This document shows, one piece after another, positions 1-6,720 of a stretch of DNA of 9,403 nt (positions are counted from its first letter, which is position 1; each line of letters starts with the position of its first letter). A model generated the notes under the pieces. That model did no database searches and had not been told where the DNA came from. It was given only the letters and a program-made list of their open reading frames with translations. A program made the translations under genes and the position numbers. The stretch is taken from positions 1 through 9,403 of the forward strand of contig SAAR01000125.1 of NCBI GenBank assembly GCA_009916335.1, given 5' to 3'. The stretch is from Erysipelotrichia bacterium. Its GTDB lineage: Bacteria > Bacillota_I > Bacilli_A > Erysipelotrichales > Erysipelotrichaceae.

Positions 1-302
1 ACATCTTTACAAAAGTGAAGTGATGCTTTTTCTTCATCAGTGAAAATAATTTCTATAAAAATTTGATTTTCATCTAATGCATCAATGTATCCATCACTAA
101 AGACTAAAAAATGTGGTGATCGGGATTGGATATCTCCTTCTATTTCGGCTCCCAAATAGATATCTGGACAAATAAGTCCACATTGCAAGTAATCTCCAAG
201 CTTACTTCTGTGGGCTTGAAGTAAGTATCTATCGAATTTTTTCTCTTCAATACTCTCTATCGCGTTACTTGTATCATTGTTTTCAAATAAATTTTCCATC
301 AT
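1..302 (-). CDS. N-terminal part of an unrecognised protein (cut by window edge)
   Basis: An open frame runs without a stop from ATG at 302 off the left edge, giving 100 codons of an N-terminus that begins MMENLFENND. I do not recognise the family. The visible part is mixed alpha/beta, with a central stretch around residues 30-55 (KLGDYLQCGLICPDIYLG) followed by hydrophobic strand-like segments (HFLVFSDGYID, QIFIEIIF). It has no signal peptide or membrane segment. The start is well supported: AGAGG at 308-312 lies 5 bases upstream, and the helicase stop codon (304-306) is one base away in the arrangement TAA-A-ATG. A second ATG follows directly at 299. The spacing implies co-transcription and translational coupling with the helicase, so the two products probably work together. 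The function is unknown. Confidence 0.75.
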   Translation of the reverse strand, partial: MMENLFENNDTSNAIESIEEKKFDRYLLQAHRSKLGDYLQCGLICPDIYLGAEIEGDIQSRSPHFLVFSDGYIDALDENQIFIEIIFTDEEKASLHFCKD

Positions 303-303
303 T

Positions 304-1389
304 TTAACCTCTATTATCTATAAGTTTATAGGTGCTTTTATCAAACCCAGCAATCATACTTGGTAGCTTACTGATTGCTAAAAAGTGTACCTGGCTTTTT
401 GCTCTCGTAACCCCAACATAATATTCTTCCATAAGCTCCATAACACTATTTTCAAAATAAGGAATAATCACTATATCAAATTCAATTCCCTTGGCAGATT
501 TGAGTGTTGTAACAATGATATTTTTTAACTCACTGGGCACAATTTTTTGAATGCTATGGTAGGTGCTTAATTCAAAAGTATTTGAAAGTACTCCTGCACA
601 CTCGTCAACCGATGCAATCTTTTCAAATAATATACCTATATTATCCATTGGATTTTCGCTGATAATTTCTTTTATCGTTGCATAAACACTATTATGTGAT
701 TTTTCAAGATATATATAAGGCTTATCTGCCCCAGAATTTTCTCTTTTTAGTCTTTCTAGTAAAGTAGTGTTATTTGCTCTTGAATTGTAAGGAACAAATT
801 GTATAGCAAATCGATACAATTCATAAGCACTTCGAAATACTTGGTCTAGTTCGTGTCTTTTTAAATTAGGGAAAAGACTTAAAATTTCTTCCTCATTGGT
901 CGCCTTTTCCTTATTGTTGATCCGCTGTGCGTTATCAGCACTTATTGATAGATTTGGGGTTAGCTCTTTGAGGATTTTATAGGTATTGAGAGATAAGTCT
1001 TGCCCCTCATCTACTAAAATTTCATCATATTTGATGCCCCGTGTTTTAAGATTTCGAATGGCATTTTTGAGATTTTCATCACTTGTAAACTTTGAAAAGC
1101 TTAACTCAGTGCCACTTTCTTGAGCATTCCACATCCAGTTGTGTATATTATCAACAGGCATCGATTTGTTATTTTCCAGCTTTTCTTCAATGGTTTTTTT
1201 CAACAGTTTCCCATAGGTAAAAATGATGGCTTTTTTTCGTTTAGCAGCAGCTATTTGAAGTCGCTTAATAGAAACAACCGTTTTCCCAGTACCGGGAACG
1301 CCACTTAAAAATATAGGCTCAATCGATTCAACTGCTCTTTGTTGAACTCTTGTTAAATTGGTTGGCAACCAAAATTGAAATTTAGGCAT
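304..1389 (-). CDS. Compact superfamily 1 (UvrD/Rep-like) DNA helicase
   Basis: Predicted ATP-dependent SF1 helicase or translocase of 361 residues. Visible motifs in order: a Q-motif-like start (LTRVQQRAV, 12-20), Walker A GVPGTGKT (30-37), Walker B/motif II ILVDEGQD (124-131), motif III-like ADNAQR (151-156), motif IV-like VFRS (184-187), motif V TLKSAKGIEFDIVIIP (295-310) and motif VI VGVTRAKSQ (325-333) with the arginine finger. All core motifs are present, yet the protein is about half the length of UvrD or Rep, because the large 1B/2B insertions are missing. The minimal form resembles helicases found as accessory subunits in defence or stress operons. ATG at 1389 has AAAGG at 1397-1401, 7 bases upstream. 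Three bases separate it from the upstream methyltransferase-like gene and one base from the downstream gene. Substrate and polarity cannot be read from the sequence. Confidence 0.85.
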   Translation of the reverse strand: MPKFQFWLPTNLTRVQQRAVESIEPIFLSGVPGTGKTVVSIKRLQIAAAKRKKAIIFTYGKLLKKTIEEKLENNKSMPVDNIHNWMWNAQESGTELSFSKFTSDENLKNAIRNLKTRGIKYDEILVDEGQDLSLNTYKILKELTPNLSISADNAQRINNKEKATNEEEILSLFPNLKRHELDQVFRSAYELYRFAIQFVPYNSRANNTTLLERLKRENSGADKPYIYLEKSHNSVYATIKEIISENPMDNIGILFEKIASVDECAGVLSNTFELSTYHSIQKIVPSELKNIIVTTLKSAKGIEFDIVIIPYFENSVMELMEEYYVGVTRAKSQVHFLAISKLPSMIAGFDKSTYKLIDNRG

Positions 1390-1392
1390 ATT

Positions 1393-2826
1393 CTAACCTT
1401 TGCTGTGTAATCTAAAAAAGATTTCATTAAATTTGTATTTTCCAATACTAGAGGCTTCCAATGATAATAGTTGAAGATCTGTACCAAATATCAAATGACA
1501 TTCATTAAAAAAATTTTCAACTACTTCACAATTTTCTTTGTCAATACTAAGATAAAATCCTTCATTTAATGGAAATGTGTTAATGTTGACATTTTCTAGA
1601 TTTTGATAATTTGTAAAAATATTTAGATTGCTTCTGTGTTGCAATTTTAAATCACTATCTAGCACCTTATCAATAGATTTATTAATTAGGTAAATGCTAA
1701 CATTTTTATTTACTAAGCTAGAAATATATATTTTTGCAAGTTTTAATTTTGTCGTATCCACATCAATAAGATAAATTGAATCTATCTGTAAATCTAACTG
1801 CTTTTCCCTAATATAATCCAATAATGCTAAAGTGTTTAATCCCTGATCACATCCCCAATCAATTATTGTTAATGCTTTAGTGTTATCTAAAGTCTTTATA
1901 TGTTTTTCTAAAAAATTATACATAAATGCTTTATGCATTTTTCCGTAATCAATAAAATACATAATATTTGGATCAGTTTTGTCAGGACTCAAATTTTTAC
2001 AGTATCTATAAATTTTGTCAAAACTTGTTAACTCAATAGAATTTATTTCATTTTCTATACTAATCAAAATTTGGTCAAAGTATAATCTTTGCTTTATTGT
2101 AATTATTTGAATAATGCTTTTTAGTAGCTTTTCATTGTCACTATCGCTTGGCCCTAACATATTATAAATTGCCATACCTGCCAGTGCAGTCCAACCTATG
2201 GGACCGAGTAGTAAACTCGTTATATACGTCGCACTTAAATAGGCTCCAAATCCAAGTGTACCGAAACTAAGTGTACTTAATGCGCTTGTTAAAAATGTAT
2301 ATGTAGCAAAGCCTCCTAAATTACCTAGTGCTAAAATACCAGCACTTCCAGAAAGAATTTTTAAAGATTGTTTATTATCTGAAAAAATCGTTGCTAATCT
2401 TTCATCAAAAGCTAATTTTTTACTCTCTTCAAGATTATTGTAGTAATTTTGTAAAAGATTGGTTAGAATTTTGTTCTCTAATTGACTAATTAAATCATTG
2501 TTTTTTTTAAAAGCTTCTTCTTCAGAGATGGTTAAAGAATCTTTTTTATCAAAAGATTTAACAGCAAAATAATATGATGGTACATCATCTATTTTCAACT
2601 TTTCGCACATATCAATTAATATATCGATGTAAGAAGTGCCTTCGCCTCTATATAGGTTAAAAATACCACTATTGCTCCCCAATCGAGATATTAAGTCAAC
2701 CAAGTCTTCACTTGTATGATTTTTACCTCTTAGTTTCACTATTGTCATTAATGTTTTTTTTTCATCGGATGTTGTAGTGTCTAAACAACGTTTCAATAAT
2801 TCATTTGAAATATAATTTGTCTTCAT
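1393..2826 (-). CDS. YaaW/UPF0174-like hydrophobic protein fused to a methyltransferase-like domain
   Basis: A two-part protein of 477 residues from ATG 2826. The N-terminal half (about 1-235) resembles the YaaW/UPF0174 family: a helical start, then LYRGEGTSYIDILIDMCEKL, a charged helix, and a Gly/Ala-rich hydrophobic segment (about 156-226, including GPIGWTALAG) that could insert in or lie on a membrane. The C-terminal half (about 268-477) carries a Rossmann motif I, DWGCDQG (323-329), and a post-I acidic strand end (YLIDVD). It aligns along its whole length with the C-terminus of the gene at 6821-9352 (shared RYC-NL, GKMHKA, LLDYIREKQL). Motif I has Asp in place of the middle glycine of the usual DxGxGxG, so SAM binding is uncertain. 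An in-frame ATG at 2862 would add 12 residues and overlap the upstream gene by 35 bp. I prefer 2826 because its context TAA-A-ATG recurs in this operon and MKTNYIS aligns with the start of YaaW as I recall it. Neither start has a clear ribosome site. Confidence 0.75.
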   Translation of the reverse strand: MKTNYISNELLKRCLDTTTSDEKKTLMTIVKLRGKNHTSEDLVDLISRLGSNSGIFNLYRGEGTSYIDILIDMCEKLKIDDVPSYYFAVKSFDKKDSLTISEEEAFKKNNDLISQLENKILTNLLQNYYNNLEESKKLAFDERLATIFSDNKQSLKILSGSAGILALGNLGGFATYTFLTSALSTLSFGTLGFGAYLSATYITSLLLGPIGWTALAGMAIYNMLGPSDSDNEKLLKSIIQIITIKQRLYFDQILISIENEINSIELTSFDKIYRYCKNLSPDKTDPNIMYFIDYGKMHKAFMYNFLEKHIKTLDNTKALTIIDWGCDQGLNTLALLDYIREKQLDLQIDSIYLIDVDTTKLKLAKIYISSLVNKNVSIYLINKSIDKVLDSDLKLQHRSNLNIFTNYQNLENVNINTFPLNEGFYLSIDKENCEVVENFFNECHLIFGTDLQLLSLEASSIGKYKFNEIFFRLHSKG

Positions 2827-2827
2827 T

Positions 2828-3652
2828 TTATTTTTTACTAAATATTTCAAATATTTGTTCATCTGAAAAACGTTTTCCCGTTTCGAAAATACTGACTACC
2901 TGATTAAGCTCTACGGCAGCAGTAATAGGTCCTACAAGGTTTTTATTTAATCTTTGATCATAAGACAATAAAAATTCCATCGATTGTTTTGCGGCATTTT
3001 CTTGAAATTCAACACTTTGCCCAGTTGATAATTGCGCGGATTTAAAAAAGTTAGATGCGTGATCATAGTACTCTTTGCTCCAATAGCCTTGTAGAAACAA
3101 TCCTGCAGCCGCTGTTCTTCTTGCATATGCATAGGCCATAAATCTTAATATGTTATTTTGCTGATCATAAGAACCATGTTCTTTTGAATATTCGCCTAAA
3201 TCATTCATAATATCAGCAAATACACCCCATTCATGGTTTTCTCTCTTCTCTACAACATCAATCAATCGCATATTCTCATCAATGGAAGCATATTTCCCCA
3301 GTTTCCAATCTTTCATGATAAGATCAACAGTTTTTATTCTAAGCTCTGCCATTAATCTTTGATCTGGATAAAGCATCATACATAGATTCATAAGCTCTTG
3401 TTGAGGACCATCTGGCCCATCAACTTCTTCAAAAGAATTCTTCATTGCCCCCAGATAATCATCTTCATCAAAACCGCTTGTTTTAGCAAATATTTTAGCC
3501 GATTCATTTCCTCCTGAAGCAGCTTCAAGTTCTTCAAGTATAAATTGCACAGCAACATCTTCAGATGGAATTTTTTGGTTTATGTATTCAGCAATTAATT
3601 CAGCCGTTCTATCAATACCGTGTTCTTGTATTGTTTTTTGCATTTCATTCAT
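2828..3652 (-). CDS. Unrecognised 274-residue mainly helical protein
   Basis: I do not recognise this family. The predicted product is soluble, with no signal peptide or membrane segment. It is acidic in its N-terminal third (EDVAVQFILEELEAASGG, GFDEDDYLGAMK, EEVDGPDGPQQEL) and helix-rich throughout, with scattered aromatic residues around GLFLQGYWSKEYYDHASNFF. No catalytic motif is evident, which would suit a scaffold, adaptor or regulator. ATG at 3652 is supported by GGAG at 3661-3664, 8 bases upstream. The stop at 2828 is one base from the preferred start of the UPF0174/methyltransferase gene. Upstream it lies 2 bases after the stop of the 25-codon ORF at 3655-3732. These tight junctions place it in the middle of the operon with the TerB, LRR and helicase genes. 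Confidence 0.7.
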   Translation of the reverse strand: MNEMQKTIQEHGIDRTAELIAEYINQKIPSEDVAVQFILEELEAASGGNESAKIFAKTSGFDEDDYLGAMKNSFEEVDGPDGPQQELMNLCMMLYPDQRLMAELRIKTVDLIMKDWKLGKYASIDENMRLIDVVEKRENHEWGVFADIMNDLGEYSKEHGSYDQQNNILRFMAYAYARRTAAAGLFLQGYWSKEYYDHASNFFKSAQLSTGQSVEFQENAAKQSMEFLLSYDQRLNKNLVGPITAAVELNQVVSIFETGKRFSDEQIFEIFSKK

Positions 3653-3654
3653 AA

Positions 3655-3732
3655 TTATTTCTCCATTATCTGCTGTATGAGATCAAATATTTTTTGCCAT
3701 GAGGCGCTGAAGTGTTGAGATTCGAGGCTCAT
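3655..3732 (-). CDS. 25-residue ORF in a duplicated copy of the TerB gene 3' end
   Basis: A short frame encodes 25 residues starting MSLESQHFSAS and ending IQQIMEK. Its ATG (3732-3730) shares bases with the TGA stop of the TerB-like gene (3731-3729), the classic ATGA coupling arrangement, and its stop lies 2 bases before the next ATG at 3652. No separate ribosome site is visible. The DNA is a diverged copy of the last 54 bases of the TerB-like gene. It may be a translated microprotein, or the relic of an alternative C-terminus left by duplication and frameshift. The amphipathic run SWQKIFDLI looks like genuine protein sequence. I lean towards a relic that has kept an open frame, and expression is unproven. 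Confidence 0.35.
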   Translation of the reverse strand: MSLESQHFSASWQKIFDLIQQIMEK

Positions 3733-3799
3733 AGGAAATACCGAAGTATAAGATTAAACATTTTTTTGCCATGAGCTGCTGGAGCTAGTTGAAGTTGAG
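3675..3799 (-). repeat. Imperfect direct duplication of the TerB gene 3' end
   Basis: Two related segments of about 45-54 bases lie one after the other: 3746-3799 (inside the TerB-like gene) and 3675-3719 (after it). On the minus strand both begin CTCAAC, share TCATGGC followed by an A-run, then TTT(A/G)ATCT(T/C)ATAC. The A-run has 7 bases in the first copy and 6 in the second, so the two copies put downstream codons in different frames relative to the upstream part. This is the pattern left by a local tandem duplication followed by drift and homopolymer slippage. Confidence 0.7.
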
Positions 3800-4565
3800 C
3801 AACTTTTTCATCAACTTCATTTATTAGTTGATTAAAAATACTAGTATCTTTCTTGCAATAATTTAGAACCTCTTCCCTACCAAATCTAACAAAACATAAC
3901 AGTAGCGCTTTATCAGTTAAATCGGTTACTACTTTTTGAGTTTCAGAAAACGATCCCAAACTAGAAGGAATTGTCATTTTATTATGTTTTGCTGCCATCA
4001 CATTAGATAGTTCAATACATAACTCTAATTGTGATAACTTGGATATTTTTGAATAATAGTTTTTCACACCATTTTCGGATTGAACATCAGCCGTTGGCTC
4101 ATAAGGTGATGTTATTATGATTTGCCCTACTGAAGAGTCATCACTATATGCATCTTCATCAGTACTGGTAGGACTTACCATTCTAGTAGAATTTTCAATA
4201 TATGCAATTGCCTTATCAATTGCATCATCTGGGAGGTGCATCCTTTTGGCAATGATTTTCATGTATTTCATCTCATTATCATCAAGAAAGCCATCTGAAT
4301 AAGTCATTCTTAGCAAACTTGCTATATATTCGAGTTTATCATTAGCATTTGAAGGATATATATCTTTCACATTACCTAAGTTTTGCATCAAGTCAACAAA
4401 TTCCTTTTCACTAAACCCTAACTCATTCACAGCAATACTCAAAACCAATTTGATTTCATCTTCATCCATGTCACCATCGACAGCAGTTAACATAACCAAA
4501 TCTTTTACAAGAGTTTTCTTCCACTCTATATTTGTTTTACTTTTCATAAAATCAAAAAATCCCAC
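3729..4565 (-). CDS. TerB-like (tellurite-resistance family) cytoplasmic protein
   Basis: A 278-residue protein. Residues about 14-125 look like a TerB domain: an all-helical fold with two acidic loops, AVDGDMDEDE (28-37) and YSDGFLDDNE (89-98), placed as in TerB proteins, where such residues are thought to bind metal. A low-complexity acidic linker follows (130-165), then a second helical region (170-270) that I do not recognise. There is no membrane segment. The start is GTG at 4565, giving MGFFDFMKSK. It is chosen because GGGAG at 4572-4576 lies 6 bases upstream and inside the end of the LRR gene. The LRR stop is one base away, so the two genes are probably coupled. The last residues fall in a segment that is duplicated just downstream, with a different A-run length, so the present C-terminus may differ from the ancestral one. 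TerB domains elsewhere mark stress-response and phage-resistance loci. The role here is inferred from context. Confidence 0.75.
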   Translation of the reverse strand: MGFFDFMKSKTNIEWKKTLVKDLVMLTAVDGDMDEDEIKLVLSIAVNELGFSEKEFVDLMQNLGNVKDIYPSNANDKLEYIASLLRMTYSDGFLDDNEMKYMKIIAKRMHLPDDAIDKAIAYIENSTRMVSPTSTDEDAYSDDSSVGQIIITSPYEPTADVQSENGVKNYYSKISKLSQLELCIELSNVMAAKHNKMTIPSSLGSFSETQKVVTDLTDKALLLCFVRFGREEVLNYCKKDTSIFNQLINEVDEKVAQLQLAPAAHGKKMFNLILRYFL

Positions 4566-4566
4566 T

Positions 4567-5106
4567 TTATTCTCCCAAGTTAAATTTGTATTTGTCGTAA
4601 ATTAAATTACAACCATTGTTTTTAAGCTCTATAAGCCAACTAATTTGTGCTTCGTCTAAATTTAAATACTTATTGTTTTTAATATTTATCATTTCTAATT
4701 TTTTTAGATTTACTATTTCTTGAGGCAGACCTTGCAAACTATTTATGTTTAAGTTCAATACTTTTAAGTTTACTAAATTACCAATTTCACTTGGAAGTAT
4801 TTCTAAGGAATTATTGTTCAATTCCAACGCTTCAAGCTGGGTTAAATTGAAAAATACATTTGGCAAAGATTTAAGTCTATTCCATCTCAATGAAATATGT
4901 TTCACTTTTAAAAAATCACTCTTAGTTTTTGGGAAGTTGGTATCTTGTTGAATGATATTTTCTTCACCCCATTGCAATAATATATCTATCCAATCCCCAT
5001 TTTGAACCGATAAAATTTTACTTGTAATAGCTAAAAGACTTTTTGTTCTTTTAAGTGCAGTTTTTGCATCAACATTTGTTGTAATTAAACCATTTTTCAT
5101 GCTCAT
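4567..5106 (-). CDS. Small cytoplasmic leucine-rich-repeat protein
   Basis: A 179-residue protein with a short N-terminal helical region (ALKRTKSLLAITSKIL, about 17-32), then at least three regular 23-residue leucine-rich repeats: 68-90 (ISLRWNRLKSLP), 91-113 (LELNNNSLEILPSEIG) and 114-136 (LNLNINSLQGLPQEIV). A fourth repeat (137 onwards, MINIKNNKYLNL) is degenerate and serves as a cap. The repeats follow the bacterial LxxLxLxxNxLxxLP pattern. There is no signal peptide, so it should act inside the cell, most likely as a protein-binding adaptor. ATG at 5106 has GGAG at 5114-5117, 7 bases upstream, and overlaps the stop of a 16-codon leader ORF. Downstream it is coupled to the TerB-like gene by one base. 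Its partner is unknown. Neighbouring gene products are the natural candidates. Confidence 0.85.
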   Translation of the reverse strand: MSMKNGLITTNVDAKTALKRTKSLLAITSKILSVQNGDWIDILLQWGEENIIQQDTNFPKTKSDFLKVKHISLRWNRLKSLPNVFFNLTQLEALELNNNSLEILPSEIGNLVNLKVLNLNINSLQGLPQEIVNLKKLEMINIKNNKYLNLDEAQISWLIELKNNGCNLIYDKYKFNLGE

Positions 5107-5153
5107 AATATGACTCCAAATAAAACTTTATGCCAGTCAAAAGCACGATACAT
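5103..5153 (-). CDS. 16-residue leader ORF coupled to the LRR gene
   Basis: ATG at 5153 begins MYRAFDWHKVLFGVIL and ends in TGA at 5105-5103, which overlaps the LRR gene's ATG (5106-5104) in an ATGA arrangement. A strong ribosome site, AGGAG (5163-5167), lies 9 bases upstream and serves no other start. It is the best Shine-Dalgarno sequence in this gap. The short frame may be a translated leader that sets expression of the LRR-TerB operon by coupling, or a real microprotein. It has no obvious attenuator run of one amino acid. The evidence is arrangement only. Confidence 0.45.
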   Translation of the reverse strand: MYRAFDWHKVLFGVIL

Positions 5154-5174
5154 TTAAAATGTCTCCTCATATCT

Positions 5175-5201
5175 CTTATAGTTATGAATCATAACAAACA
5201 A
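5175..5201 (-). promoter_or_regulatory. Possible promoter with a palindromic operator
   Basis: In the 117-bp gap before the LRR operon, the minus strand reads TTGTTT (5201-5196), then the perfect palindrome GTTATGATTCATAAC (5195-5181, 7-bp arms around one base), then TATAAG (5180-5175). The palindrome would fill the spacer exactly, an ideal place for a repressor, although a 15-base spacer is short. TATGAT inside the palindrome is an alternative -10 element. Transcription from TATAAG would start close to the AGGAG at 5163-5167 and leave a very short 5' leader, which lowers confidence in that exact -10. Confidence 0.4.
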
Positions 5202-5223
5202 CATATCCACATTTTGTCCACTT

Positions 5224-6711
5224 TTACACCAAATCCTCAAGCTTAAGATCTTTGGTTATCGGTACTTGGTTATAGTATTGATTTATTTTAGTACCATAGG
5301 TTGTGAGCATAACAACCTTTAGATCAAACTTTTTGTTTTTGATACCATTTGCTATTAACTTCTCTTTTTTGCTTTGTAGATTTTGTGCGTAAGCTTTATC
5401 GATAGAAAAGACATCGTTATAGTATTTGCACTCTACGATATCGTATGTATTGCCAATGTATTCTATGAGAATATCGATTTGTGCTCCCGTATCCTCTTCG
5501 TTTTGTGGCACATAGTCCCAATAGCCTATACTTTTAACCGCGGCACTTAATCCCCGTGCTTTGAGATAGAGTTCGATGTTAGCTATACAAACCATCTCAA
5601 AAGCAAATCCTTGCCAAATATGATAGTCATGACTGGCTGATTTTGTTTCAAAATAATCTATCAGTGTCGCGATATCGTTTTTACTAAGTGGCTGTACCCA
5701 TTTGTTGAAGAAATTACAAAATGGGTCACTCACCACATATTTTGTATGTTTACTTGCATGGGCAAATCTACCAATGGGCTTGATAAATCCTGTATCGATA
5801 AGCTCATCGAGATTGGATTTTAGGGTAAACGACTTGATGTCTTCAAGGAGTTTTTCTAGCTCCATCATCGTAAATCCACTTTGCTTGGATATCATCATAT
5901 CCATGATTTTTCGATGATTTGATGCTCTTTCATAAAAAAGGGATTTAAAGAGTGCCTCGTATTCGCCATACAAAGGTGCGTGTAAAGAGAAAAAAAGTTT
6001 ATTGATATTTTGAGCTATGGAGAGTTTGGGGTCAAGATAGTCAAGATATTTGGCAACCCCACCTAGTATCATATAGAGATCTACCACACTTTTATCATCG
6101 ATATCAAATCGTTTTTCTTTAAGTAAATATTCTTTGGTCTCTTTGAGATCAAAAGGAAAGAGTGGTATCTCTACATCAACCCTATGATAGAGTGGTCCGC
6201 TGGTATCTTTGAGGATTTTATTTTTAATCCATGAAGCATTTGAGCCACAGAGTATTACGATAAGGTTGTTATTTTTTTCTATATAGGTGTTGTAAAAATG
6301 CCCTAATGCACTTAAAAAGCCTACTTTATTGTGTCTATCGATCCAAGCAACTTCATCTATAAAAACGATCACTTTGCCTTGATGCTTTTTTGCTTCTACG
6401 GCATGTTCTATGGTACGCTTTAAAAAGATAAATGCTTCATGCCATTTAGAGATAGGCTTTGTTGGTTCTACCTTAAACCAGTCATAAATAGCCTCTACAA
6501 AATAGTCTTTTTGTACTGTAGAGTCTTGATCGGCACTTCCTGTGAACTTGAAAAAAAGACAATCTTTTCTATGCGTTTGGAACATATAATCCACCAAATA
6601 GGTTTTTCCTATTCTTCTTCTGCCATGGATGACAACAAGGCGGCTTTTATCCACTTCGCACAGTGAGCTTAAAAGTTCAAGTTCTTTTTTTCTTCCTATC
6701 AATTTTAACAC
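5224..6711 (-). CDS. Archaeal-type AAA+ ATPase with PD-(D/E)XK-like C-terminus (DUF234-type)
   Basis: A 495-residue protein of the ATP-binding family often annotated as archaeal ATPase/DUF234. The N-terminal AAA+ module has Walker A GRRRIGKT (30-37), Walker B VIVFIDE (114-120) and a sensor-1-like LCGSNAS (154-160). A middle winged-helix-like part follows (about 265-335, ELEKLLEDIKSFTLKSNLDE). The C-terminus carries a nuclease-like signature with D413 (QIDILIE) and E427-x-K429 (YDIVECKYY), as in PD-(D/E)XK folds. Members of this family are widespread, usually cytoplasmic, and of poorly known function. The start shown is GTG 6711. A TTG at 6702 (giving MIGRKKELELL) is an attractive alternative because AAAGG at 6711-6715 lies 8 bases before it, whereas no ribosome site precedes the GTG. 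Gaps of 109 bp before and 117 bp after set this gene apart from its tightly packed neighbours, so it may be an independent unit or a later arrival. Confidence 0.85.
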   Translation of the reverse strand: MLKLIGRKKELELLSSLCEVDKSRLVVIHGRRRIGKTYLVDYMFQTHRKDCLFFKFTGSADQDSTVQKDYFVEAIYDWFKVEPTKPISKWHEAFIFLKRTIEHAVEAKKHQGKVIVFIDEVAWIDRHNKVGFLSALGHFYNTYIEKNNNLIVILCGSNASWIKNKILKDTSGPLYHRVDVEIPLFPFDLKETKEYLLKEKRFDIDDKSVVDLYMILGGVAKYLDYLDPKLSIAQNINKLFFSLHAPLYGEYEALFKSLFYERASNHRKIMDMMISKQSGFTMMELEKLLEDIKSFTLKSNLDELIDTGFIKPIGRFAHASKHTKYVVSDPFCNFFNKWVQPLSKNDIATLIDYFETKSASHDYHIWQGFAFEMVCIANIELYLKARGLSAAVKSIGYWDYVPQNEEDTGAQIDILIEYIGNTYDIVECKYYNDVFSIDKAYAQNLQSKKEKLIANGIKNKKFDLKVVMLTTYGTKINQYYNQVPITKDLKLEDLV

Positions 6712-6720
6712 CTTTTACGG

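Noticed and set aside
1120..1308. Plus-strand open frames of 60-75 codons (for example 1120-1308, 4117-4302, 6439-6666, 7500-7694)
   Set aside because: Each lies opposite a well-supported minus-strand gene, has low-complexity or hydrophobic nonsense composition and no family motif.
2827..2862. 35-bp overlap of the 274-residue gene with an earlier ATG of the UPF0174 gene
   Set aside because: ATG 2826 gives a one-base junction like others in the operon and matches the YaaW start. The overlap is probably a start-choice artefact.
3729..4565. EF-hand calcium-binding protein from DGDMDEDE and SDGFLDDNE
   Set aside because: Loop spacing and surrounding helices fit the TerB pattern better than canonical 12-residue EF-hand loops.
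5224..6711. Transposase or IS-type ATPase (IstB-like)
   Set aside because: The arrangement of AAA+ module plus C-terminal D...ExK and no terminal inverted repeats or partner transposase fits the archaeal-ATPase/DUF234 type instead.
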